Source: Ceriagrion tenellum
Taxonomy: Eukaryota > Arthropoda > Insecta > Odonata > Coenagrionidae
Assembly (NCBI GenBank): GCA_963169105.1
Contig: OY720632.1
Coordinates: 310,001-374,000 of the forward strand
Reading direction: 5' to 3'
Length of the DNA: 64,000 bases
The translations under genes and the position numbers were made by a program. The notes below the pieces were generated by a model. It was not told where the DNA came from, did not search any database, and saw only the letters and a program-made list of their open reading frames with translations. How positions within the stretch are numbered: position 1 is the first letter of the stretch; every line of letters starts with the position of its first letter. Positions 56,944 through 64,000 of the stretch are shown here, piece by piece.

Positions 56944-58248
56944 ACCGGTCCAAATGCGCCTGTGCCCCATGTAGGCAGCCTGCATTCAGATAATGATACC
57001 GACGTCGAAGGTTTCGTAGACGTGAAGACTAGGAAGCGTGCGCGCCCTGCCTCTCCCCCTGCATGTCCCCCGCCCACAGTCAAGACCGCCAACCGATACG
57101 CCGAGTTGACCCCAGACTCCGACGAGTCCGATGAGACTGTCCCGGCGTCTCATACTAACGGGAGTGCCATCCCTCCAAGGCCCTTTTCGGGTCCATCCAC
57201 CTCCACCGCTGCGGCGTCACCTGACTCCGACCAGCCGCGCAAAGGCCGCATTCCCCCGCTCCGCATTGCGGATGTATCTCAATGGGGTGAGATCATGCGC
57301 CGTCTTCAACGGCGGTGCTCTCCCCTTCCCCTCTCCCACTCAACATCAGACTCAACCGCCATTATCAAGTGTCTCACGACAGAGACGTATCTGCAGACGC
57401 GAACGATCCTTGCGGATCTGGGTGTCGAATATGTTTCGTACTGTCCCCCCGAGAACCGCCGCCGCGAATTCGCCGTCCGCGGCATTTTTCCTAGCGTCCC
57501 GGAGAGGCAAGTCCTCTCCGAACTGCAAGCATACGGCTTCCCCGCCCTTTCAGTGCGCCGCATCCTTTCCACCCGCCCCACTGAAGAGGAACGTCAAGCG
57601 GGTCACTCCTCCGTTGAGGAATACCCTACCAGGACGTGTCACGTCGTGTGCGAGCCGTCCTGCGACATCTCTGCCTTCATGGCGATTGAGCGCCTCGCTG
57701 GCCTGCGAGTAAAAATTGCTCCATTTCGCCGGCCGAATGAACCCGCCCAATGTCATAACTGCCAGCGGATAGGACATACACGTAACTACTGCCACCTTAA
57801 ACCCAATTGTGTGCGTTGCGGTGCCGCTCACAAGAGCGACACTTGCGCTAAACCGCGTGACACTCCGTGCAAGTGCTTCCTCTGCGGTGGGACACACCCC
57901 GCCAACTACCGCGGATGCCCCATCCACAAGGAGGCGAAGCGCGAACAGGGCACTCGCTCTAACCGCGCTCCCGCCGCCCGTCCTCCTCCGCCCCCAACTC
58001 CTGCCCCGCCACCTCCACCACAGTCCCGCTCCTATTCGTCCGTTGCCGGCTCTGGCCTTCCCTCAGCGCCGCCTCCACTTACCTCATCCCCTCCTTTTGC
58101 CTCCTCATCCTCGTCCTGTCCTGCGAGCAATGACAACACTCAATTGGCCGCCTGGTTTGGCGGCCTTTTGAAACAACTCAACAATTTCACTACATTGAAC
58201 GAAAAGAAGATCTTTCTTCTTCAACAACTGATTGAACTCCAATCATGA
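56725..58248 (+). CDS. ORF1 of element D1: zinc-knuckle protein
   Basis: 507 residues from the ATG in CTGCAATGGAGATGCAG. The frame is open further upstream through the duplicated promoter, but the equivalent ATG in D2 and the conserved MEMQKLLHETQSLLASLG start make 56725 the likely start. A proline/serine-rich middle is followed by a conserved region (EYPTRTCHVVCEPSCD, PRE_C2HC-like) and knuckles CHNCQRIGHTRNYC, CVRCGAAHKSDTC and CFLCGGTHPANYRGC at about residues 340-400, a polyproline stretch, and a hydrophobic, possibly coiled C-terminus (EKKIFLLQQLIELQS). Stop and next start overlap as ATGA. Confidence 0.93.
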   Translation: MEMQKLLHETQSLLASLGPEERAAFLSCLLEPANSPHPSSSSATITLHNADDTATTPTTAPAPGTVSASHAPPTGPNAPVPHVGSLHSDNDTDVEGFVDVKTRKRARPASPPACPPPTVKTANRYAELTPDSDESDETVPASHTNGSAIPPRPFSGPSTSTAAASPDSDQPRKGRIPPLRIADVSQWGEIMRRLQRRCSPLPLSHSTSDSTAIIKCLTTETYLQTRTILADLGVEYVSYCPPENRRREFAVRGIFPSVPERQVLSELQAYGFPALSVRRILSTRPTEEERQAGHSSVEEYPTRTCHVVCEPSCDISAFMAIERLAGLRVKIAPFRRPNEPAQCHNCQRIGHTRNYCHLKPNCVRCGAAHKSDTCAKPRDTPCKCFLCGGTHPANYRGCPIHKEAKREQGTRSNRAPAARPPPPPTPAPPPPPQSRSYSSVAGSGLPSAPPPLTSSPPFASSSSSCPASNDNTQLAAWFGGLLKQLNNFTTLNEKKIFLLQQLIELQS

Positions 58249-60941
58249 AACGCACACCGCGCAACTCGATCAACACCTTATCGCTCATCTCTTGGAATTG
58301 CAACGGCATACAGACAAAGAAACATGAACTCCTCCGACACGCCGTTGACAATCACATAGACATCATTCTCCTACAAGAAACTCACCTCAACGCAAACAAT
58401 TCACTCTTCTCTCCTCACTACACTGTACACAGACACGACAGACAGCTCAAAGGAGGGGGCGTGGCCATCCTGATCGAACCCTCCATCCAGCACTCTCTCC
58501 TCAACCTTCCCGTCTTTCCATCTTTGGAAGTGATCGGTATTAAGGTTCACTCCCCCCACGGCGCACTGAACATATTCTCCGTCTACCACCCCTGCTCTAA
58601 ATCTCTCGATCCCTCTGACCTTCATAACCTTTTCTCCGCGCACAATTCAGGCTTATACGTCGGAGACTGGAATTCCAAGCACACCGCTTGGAAATGTTTA
58701 TCGGGTAACCGCGATGGCCGCATCCTTTACTCGTTCATACAGGATTATCCCATTTCCGTCATTTCACCTTCTGAGCCAACTCATTACACCACCCGGCGTC
58801 GCAACCACCTCGGCGACATCCTCGATTTCGCTCTCTGCCATAACCTATCCATCCTACCCGAACCCGAAGTCATCCACTCCTTCACCTCAGACCATCTTCC
58901 CTTGCATTTCTCTCTCCCGCTTACTCCCAAATCTCTCCTACCACCCACCATTCCTTTCACCGACTGGAATCGTTTTCCGGAAGTTCTGGAAAACTCACTA
59001 TCTCCCATCGACTCCCTCTCCTCTCCCACTCCTCGCGATATCGACCGCCGTGCGTCGCTGCTAACCTCCTACCTTTCGTCGGCAAAGGAGGAAGTCACTA
59101 AACATCTTCCCCCCAAGCCCCGATCCTCCACTAAGTTTCCTCCGCCTCTTGCTGACCTCATCAAGGCCAGAAATGCCGCACGCCGTCGCTGGCAACGCTC
59201 TCGCATGCCAGACGACAAACGTACCTACAACGCCCTATCAAATGAAGCGAAGAAAGCCATCAATGCTTTCTCCCAATCCTGCTGGGAATCACACGTTTCC
59301 AGCCTCTCCTTCGACGACCTTTCCATCTGGAAAACCCTCCGCTCACTCAGAAGGTGCCCTAAATCCTTTTCTTCTCCGATGTATCACCTCAATTCCATTA
59401 TCTACGACCCCAAGGCGAAGGCTGAAATTCAAGCTGACCACCTCCAATCCATCATGGCCATCGACCCTACTCCTTCTCCTCTTGACAGAACTATCAACTC
59501 CGTTTTAAATAAATTTCCCTCTCTCAACCCGTCCGATATCCCTATTCTCACCTCTCCCTTGCAACTCCATTCTATCCTCTCTTCACTCTCCGCCCGCAAA
59601 GCTCCCGGCCTTGACGGCATCTCCAACATCCTTCTCCGCTTTGCCGCCAAGAGTAATAAATTCCTCCTTCTCCTCGCCGACCTGCTCAATTCCTGCTACT
59701 CCCACTCACACTTCCCATCCTCTTGGAAGGAAGGTAAAGTCATCCTCATCCCGAAACCTGGTAAAGATCCCCGACTTGTCGGCAATTCCCGCCCAATTAC
59801 CCTTCTATCTAACCTCTCCAAAGTGTTCGAACGCTTAATCCTCGACCGCCTTCAATCCCACGCCATATCCAATAATATCATCCGACCTGAACAGCTTGGA
59901 TTTCGTCCAAAGTCTTCTGCGATCCACCAGGTCCTTCGACTGGTGGAAACGATCACCTGGGGGTTCCTAGACAAACAGACCACGGATGTCATATTTCTTG
60001 ACGTCGCGAGAGCGTTCGATAGAGTGTGGCACCGTGGTTTGATTTACAAACTTTGGTCATTGCGGTTTCCGGTCCCCGACGTCAGCCTATTACTCTCATA
60101 CCTTCAGTGCCGTTCCTTCTGCGTATCGGAGGGCGGTACCCTTTCTTCTCGCCGACCCGCGGACGCCGGCGTCCCGCAGGGTTCTCTCCTGAGTCCCCTC
60201 CTCTTCACTCTCTTCGTCAATGACTTCCCTTCCTCTCCTTCCACGCAACTCCACATGTACGCCGATGACACCGCCATTTCCGCTACTTCCCGCATGGGTG
60301 ACACCAACGTCAGGAAACTGAACAAACATCTTGTTCAAATCAAACGGTGGATGTTGACGTGGAAGGTCAAAATTAATACCGCGAAGAGCTCCCACATGCA
60401 TTTTTCAAAACGGAATAAATATCGCTCCCAGATCCCAGCCATTCTGTCTAATCAGCGCATTCCCAGAGTGGCATCACACCGCTTCCTTGGAATTATACTG
60501 AATTCGACGCTCACCTACTCAGACCACCTCCGTGCTTGCATGGCCAAGGCCGTAGCAGCGCGGATGGCTCTTCAAGCCCTGTCCTCCCCATCATCCCCGC
60601 TCTCCCATGGCACTCGCGTTCGTTTGTACGCATCCGTAGTCAGACCCATCCTCCTTTACGGGTGCGAAATTTTCGCCAATACTCCGGCTATCCGTAAGCA
60701 ATTGGAGTCCTTCCAAAACAAATCCCTTCGGCAACTCCTGGGCATCAGTTCACTCACCCGAATGCGGGACGTTCGCAGGGCGCATCGCATCCCATCCATC
60801 CATGAATTCATAGCAAAGCTTGTCCGAAACTTTAAACGCAGGCTGCCTGGCACCTCCAACATTTTATTAAAACACATCTGGGACTATGATCCACAACTCC
60901 CTTCCCTTTACAGACTGCCTCAACAAGTAACTCTCCTATGA
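58245..60941 (+). CDS. ORF2 of element D1: APE endonuclease-reverse transcriptase
   Basis: Intact 898-residue protein. Endonuclease: SWNCNG (about 16-21), LLQETHL (42-48, catalytic Glu), YVGDWNSKH (138-146), SFTSDHLP (212-219). RT: NSRPITLLSNLSKVFER (about 514-530), FLDVARAFDRVWHRGL (584-599), AGVPQGSLLSPLLF (641-654), MYADDTAIS (671-679). There is no RNase H, in keeping with the Jockey clade. The ATG overlaps the ORF1 stop (ATGA), so coupled translation is likely. Every motif I can check is intact, so this copy could be active and could serve as master for the adjacent D2, which is nearly identical. How the endonuclease selects its site is unknown. Confidence 0.95.
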   Translation: MKRTPRNSINTLSLISWNCNGIQTKKHELLRHAVDNHIDIILLQETHLNANNSLFSPHYTVHRHDRQLKGGGVAILIEPSIQHSLLNLPVFPSLEVIGIKVHSPHGALNIFSVYHPCSKSLDPSDLHNLFSAHNSGLYVGDWNSKHTAWKCLSGNRDGRILYSFIQDYPISVISPSEPTHYTTRRRNHLGDILDFALCHNLSILPEPEVIHSFTSDHLPLHFSLPLTPKSLLPPTIPFTDWNRFPEVLENSLSPIDSLSSPTPRDIDRRASLLTSYLSSAKEEVTKHLPPKPRSSTKFPPPLADLIKARNAARRRWQRSRMPDDKRTYNALSNEAKKAINAFSQSCWESHVSSLSFDDLSIWKTLRSLRRCPKSFSSPMYHLNSIIYDPKAKAEIQADHLQSIMAIDPTPSPLDRTINSVLNKFPSLNPSDIPILTSPLQLHSILSSLSARKAPGLDGISNILLRFAAKSNKFLLLLADLLNSCYSHSHFPSSWKEGKVILIPKPGKDPRLVGNSRPITLLSNLSKVFERLILDRLQSHAISNNIIRPEQLGFRPKSSAIHQVLRLVETITWGFLDKQTTDVIFLDVARAFDRVWHRGLIYKLWSLRFPVPDVSLLLSYLQCRSFCVSEGGTLSSRRPADAGVPQGSLLSPLLFTLFVNDFPSSPSTQLHMYADDTAISATSRMGDTNVRKLNKHLVQIKRWMLTWKVKINTAKSSHMHFSKRNKYRSQIPAILSNQRIPRVASHRFLGIILNSTLTYSDHLRACMAKAVAARMALQALSSPSSPLSHGTRVRLYASVVRPILLYGCEIFANTPAIRKQLESFQNKSLRQLLGISSLTRMRDVRRAHRIPSIHEFIAKLVRNFKRRLPGTSNILLKHIWDYDPQLPSLYRLPQQVTLL

Positions 60942-61667
60942 GTCGTTCCTATGTCTTTTTAGTCTTAAGTTCTTCTAGTTAGTAATTCATTCTCATTGTT
61001 TGTTGGTCGTTCTTCTCCATTTCATAGTCAGCGATGCCACTCTGTGTTGGCACGATGGCGTTGACGCCCTGCGGCCGATCTGCTATCGTACCAGCTCGGA
61101 GCAAAAGACCCTCCTCATGCAGGGACTTAACGTAAACATCTTATGCATTGCTCATACTCGATGGCTATTAATGGAAATTAAATAAATAAAATAATCCTTA
61201 AAAAAATAATAAAATAAAGTATAAAACAATATATAATAAAAAAATAAAAAAAATATATATAAAAGTTTGACGTTTTTACTACTTAAGTTCAACAATTCAT
61301 TACTCGGGAAGTTTGCAAGTGCCTGTACTTGCATCTTCCTCATTCATCGCCACGCTCTCTCCTTGGTTGTCACCATTGGAGTTAGCACTGCCCATCAATC
61401 ATCATCATGGTGTTAGTATTAGTTTTCATTCTCCTTATTGCAACAATTAAATGTGTTGCCTGTATCTATTATACTCTAATGCTGCATTATATCGCCGCAA
61501 AACTTTTAGTTTTAAGTTTCTTATTCTCGCAAACAACATTCCCAACACGACACTTTTACATTCACACGACACTTAAGCGCTTCATGTAATTGGACCGGTA
61601 GGGGTGAGTCTCGTACTCACCGGTACGGTAGGATTTTTATGCGCCTTCGGCGCGGACAACTCTCGAC
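60942..61667 (+). other. 3' UTR of element D1 with conserved terminal hairpins
   Basis: AT-rich, with a simple AAATA-type stretch at 61185-61265, ending in hairpins GGTGAGT-CTCGT-ACTCACC (61603-61621) and GCGCC-TTC-GGCGC (61641-61653). The pair is shared with the end of element A, including the intervening CGGTACGG; the loops and flanks differ, so the structure is what is conserved. Confidence 0.75.
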
Positions 61668-61684
61668 TCGGCAAAACACATCGA
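61668..61684 (+). pseudogene. Remnant of the H2B leader after D1
   Basis: TCGGCAAAACACA matches 7135-7147 of the intact H2B leader exactly, then diverges within a few bases. It continues the promoter fragment that ends at 56306, so D1 split a histone H2B 5' leader. The H2B coding region is not in the window. Confidence 0.65.
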
Positions 61685-61894
61685 CGGACGCCGGTGACGG
61701 CGGGAACGGCGTTGCCGCTATTGCAAATAAAGAAAAAAATTACCACAACGGTGGCCAACAGAAGTCACCACCTTCCCTACCACACGCCCACCCGCCCTCT
61801 ATTCCCTTGTCTCTGCATGAGAGCAGAGCAGGGGACCGACACCCTTTCTTCTCCCTTTCCCCACTACCAACCCTTGCGGTGGTAATCGGGAGTG
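61685..61894. other. Unassigned sequence between D1 and D2
   Basis: About 210 bp, CT-rich toward the right, with no match to histone leader or D1. It could be extra 5' leader of D2 that D1 lacks, or leftover of another insertion. Confidence 0.4.
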
Positions 61895-61932
61895 CTTACT
61901 ACACGCGAGCGTGTGCGCGCGTATCTCCTGCA

Positions 61933-63444
61933 ATGGAGATGCAGAAGCTCCTGCACGAGACGCAGTCTCTTCTTGCGTCTCTGGGCCCGGAAGAGAGGGC
62001 GGCATTCCTCAGCTGCCTACTCGAGCCTGCCACCTCGCCTCACCCCTCCTCCTCATCTGCTACCATCACCCTACACAACGCAGATGACACCACCACCACT
62101 CCAACCACCGCCCCGGCCCCGGGTACGGTGAGTGCGAGCCATGCCCCCCCTACCGGTCCAAATGCGCCTGTGCCCCATGTAGGCAGCCTGCATTCCGATA
62201 ATGATACCGACGTCGACGGTTTCGTAGACGTGAAGACTAGGAAGCGTGCGCGCCCTGCTTGTCCCCCGCCCACAGTCAAGACCGCCAACAGATACGCCGA
62301 GTTGACCCCAGACTCCGACGAGTCCGATGAGACTGTCCCGGCGTCTCATACTAACGGGAGTGCCATCCCTCCAAGGTCCTTTTCGGGTCCATCCACCTCC
62401 ACCGCTGCGGCGTCACCTGACGCCGACCAGCCGCGCAAAGGCCGCATTCCCCCGCTCCGCATTGCGGATGTATCTCAATGGGGTGAGATCATGCGCCGTC
62501 TTCAACGGCGGTGCTCTCCCCTTCCCCTCTCCCACTCAACATCAGACTCAACCGCCATTATCAAGTGTCTCACGACAGAGACGTATCTGCAGACGCGAAC
62601 GATCCTTGCGGATCTGGGTGTCGAATATGTTTCGTACTGTCCCCCCGAGAACCGCCGCCGCGAATTCGCCGTCCGCGGCATTTTTCCTAGCGTCCCGGAG
62701 AGGCAAATCCTCTCCGAACTGCAAGCATACGGCTTCCCCGCCCTTTCAGTGCGCCGCATCCTTTCCACCCGCCCCACTGAAGAGGAACGTCAAGCGGGTC
62801 ACTCCTCCGTTGAGGAATACCCTACCAGGACGTGTCACGTCGTGTGCGAGCCGTCCTGCGACATCTCTGCCTTCATGGCGATTGAGCGCCTCGCTGGCCT
62901 GCGAGTAAAAATTGCTCCATTTCGCCGGCCAAATGAACCCGCCCAATGTCACAACTGCCAGCGGATAGGACATACACGTAACTACTGCCACCTTAAACCC
63001 AATTGTGTGCGTTGCGGTGCCGCTCACAAGAGCGACACTTGCGCTAAACCGCGTGACTCTCCGTGCAAATGCTTCCTCTGCGGTGGGACACACCCCGCCA
63101 ACTACCGCGGATGCCCCATCCACAAGGAGGCGAAGCGCGAACAGGGCACTCGCTCTAACCGCGCTCCCGCCGCCCGTCCTCCTCCGCCCCCAACTCCTGC
63201 CCCGCCACCTCCACCACAGTCCCGCTCCTATTCGTCCGTTGCCGGCTCTGGCCTTCCCTCAGCGCCGCCTCCACTTACCTCATCCCCTCCTTTTGCCTCC
63301 TCATCCTCGTCCTGTCCTGCGAGCAATGACAACACTCAATTGGCCGCCTGGTTTGGCGGCCTTTTGAAACAACTCAACAATTTCACTACATTGAACGAAA
63401 AGAAGATCTTTCTTCTTCAACAACTGATTGAACTCCAATCATGA
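61933..63444 (+). CDS. ORF1 of element D2
   Basis: 503 residues, about 98-99% like D1 ORF1. It lacks four residues of D1 in the KRARPASPPACPP region. Same zinc knuckles and C-terminus. The start at 61933 is chosen by homology; the frame is open upstream to at least 61639 but that part is not conserved. ORF2 follows with the same ATGA overlap. Confidence 0.93.
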   Translation: MEMQKLLHETQSLLASLGPEERAAFLSCLLEPATSPHPSSSSATITLHNADDTTTTPTTAPAPGTVSASHAPPTGPNAPVPHVGSLHSDNDTDVDGFVDVKTRKRARPACPPPTVKTANRYAELTPDSDESDETVPASHTNGSAIPPRSFSGPSTSTAAASPDADQPRKGRIPPLRIADVSQWGEIMRRLQRRCSPLPLSHSTSDSTAIIKCLTTETYLQTRTILADLGVEYVSYCPPENRRREFAVRGIFPSVPERQILSELQAYGFPALSVRRILSTRPTEEERQAGHSSVEEYPTRTCHVVCEPSCDISAFMAIERLAGLRVKIAPFRRPNEPAQCHNCQRIGHTRNYCHLKPNCVRCGAAHKSDTCAKPRDSPCKCFLCGGTHPANYRGCPIHKEAKREQGTRSNRAPAARPPPPPTPAPPPPPQSRSYSSVAGSGLPSAPPPLTSSPPFASSSSSCPASNDNTQLAAWFGGLLKQLNNFTTLNEKKIFLLQQLIELQS

Positions 63445-64000
63445 AACGCACACCGCGCAACTCGATCAACACCTTATCGCTCATCTCTTGGAATTGCAAC
63501 GGCATACAGACAAAGAAACATGAACTCCTCCGACACGCCGTTGACAATCACATAGACATCATTCTCCTACCAGAAACTCACCTCAACGCAAACAATTCAC
63601 TCTTCTCTCCTCACTACACTGTACACAGACACGACAGACAGCTCAAAGGAGGGGGCGTGGCCATCCTGATCAAACCCTCCATCCAGCACTCTCTCCTCAA
63701 CCTTCCCGTCTTTACATCTTTGGAAGTGATCGGTATTAAGGTTCACTCCCCCCACGGCGCACTGAACATATTCTCCGTCTACCACCCCTGCTCTAAATCT
63801 CTCGATCCCTCTGACCTTCATAACCTTTTCTCCGCGCACAATTCAGGCTTATACGTCGGAGACTGGAATTCCAAGCACACCGCTTGGAAATGTTTATCGG
63901 GTAACCGCGATGGCCGCATCCTTTACTCGTTCATACAGGATTATCCCATTTCCGTCATTTCACCTTCTGAGCCAACTCATTACACCACCCGGCGTCGCAA
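63441..64000 (+). CDS. ORF2 of element D2, 5' part only
   Basis: The first about 186 codons of the endonuclease domain, cut by the window end. Compared with D1 it has a few changes, including Gln-to-Pro directly before the catalytic Glu (LLPETHL for LLQETHL), Glu-to-Lys in VAILIEP and Pro-to-Thr in the following FPS. The Pro next to the active-site Glu may weaken this copy. Confidence 0.85.
   Translation, partial: MKRTPRNSINTLSLISWNCNGIQTKKHELLRHAVDNHIDIILLPETHLNANNSLFSPHYTVHRHDRQLKGGGVAILIKPSIQHSLLNLPVFTSLEVIGIKVHSPHGALNIFSVYHPCSKSLDPSDLHNLFSAHNSGLYVGDWNSKHTAWKCLSGNRDGRILYSFIQDYPISVISPSEPTHYTTRRR

Larger units (their letters stand above)
56307..61667 (+). mobile_element. Element D1: intact Jockey-clade-like retrotransposon in the H2B leader
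   Basis: Plus-strand element, same family as A, starting CTTACTACACGCGAGCGTGT. The full copy runs from 56687 because the first 257 bp are duplicated. It has intact ORF1 and ORF2 and a 726-bp 3' UTR ending in the two hairpins also found in A. The left junction is after GGACACGGTT, the right before TCGGCAAAACACA, and these two pieces are contiguous in the intact H2B leader (7134|7135). The insertion is therefore precise, without an obvious target-site duplication, about 40 nt upstream of where the H2B ATG would be. Confidence 0.9.
61895..64000 (+). mobile_element. Element D2: second copy of the D family, runs off the window
   Basis: From CTTACTACACGCGAGCGTGT on, it is nearly identical to D1. 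It starts at the same element base as D1 although the sequence to its left is different, which supports this base as a true 5' end. It is not preceded by the histone promoter. Confidence 0.9.

Overview
The window is a piece of an animal replication-dependent histone gene cluster, most likely from an insect or another arthropod. Evidence for this is the canonical intron-less histones H2A, H2B, H1, H3 and H4, each followed by a 16-nt histone 3' stem-loop; two 5S rRNA genes in the histone spacer; and Jockey-superfamily non-LTR retrotransposons of the kind common in insects. I cannot name the species.

The window holds slightly more than one histone repeat. Position 1 corresponds to position 45989, so one unit is about 46 kb here. 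Order: H2A(-) 743-1117, H2B(+) 7174-7545, 5S(-) 7676-7792, 5S(-) 9869-9985, an 11-kb array of a 346-bp satellite (10188-21309), about 20 kb of spacer with a 1,095-bp tandem array (about 32.2-38.0 kb), H1(+) 42298-43047, H3(-) 43794-44204, H4(+) 45264-45575, then the next H2A(-) 46679-47053. In this second unit the H2B leader is broken by retrotransposons and no H2B coding sequence is reached before the window ends.

The main observation is where the retrotransposons sit. Element A (1177-6994) and the unrelated element B (47113-56171) occupy the same nucleotide of the H2A/H2B divergent promoter in the two units. Both lie in H2A orientation, with their 5' ends about 30-36 nt downstream of the H2A TATA box. 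Element D1 (56307-61667) sits in the H2B leader in H2B orientation. A second copy, D2, follows about 230 bp further on. Fragment C (44345-45212) sits between the H4 TATA box and the H4 coding region. All lie between a histone core promoter and its gene, with the retrotransposon sequence reading in the gene's direction. This suggests retrotransposons that target, and may be transcribed from, histone promoters. D1 has intact ORFs and is preceded by a tandem duplication that carries an extra copy of the promoter. Element B carries scrambled H4- and H2A-like fragments and histone-type stem-loops in its 5' region.

Other structure: A and D share a conserved 3' end with two hairpins and no poly(A), while B and C end in pentanucleotide repeats. 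The satellite shows higher-order periodicity. The 1,095-bp array amplifies an exon-like module on the minus strand, bounded by splice signals and kept in frame in older diverged copies at 23.5 and 25.0 kb. Most of 21.3-42 kb otherwise holds nothing I can recognise.
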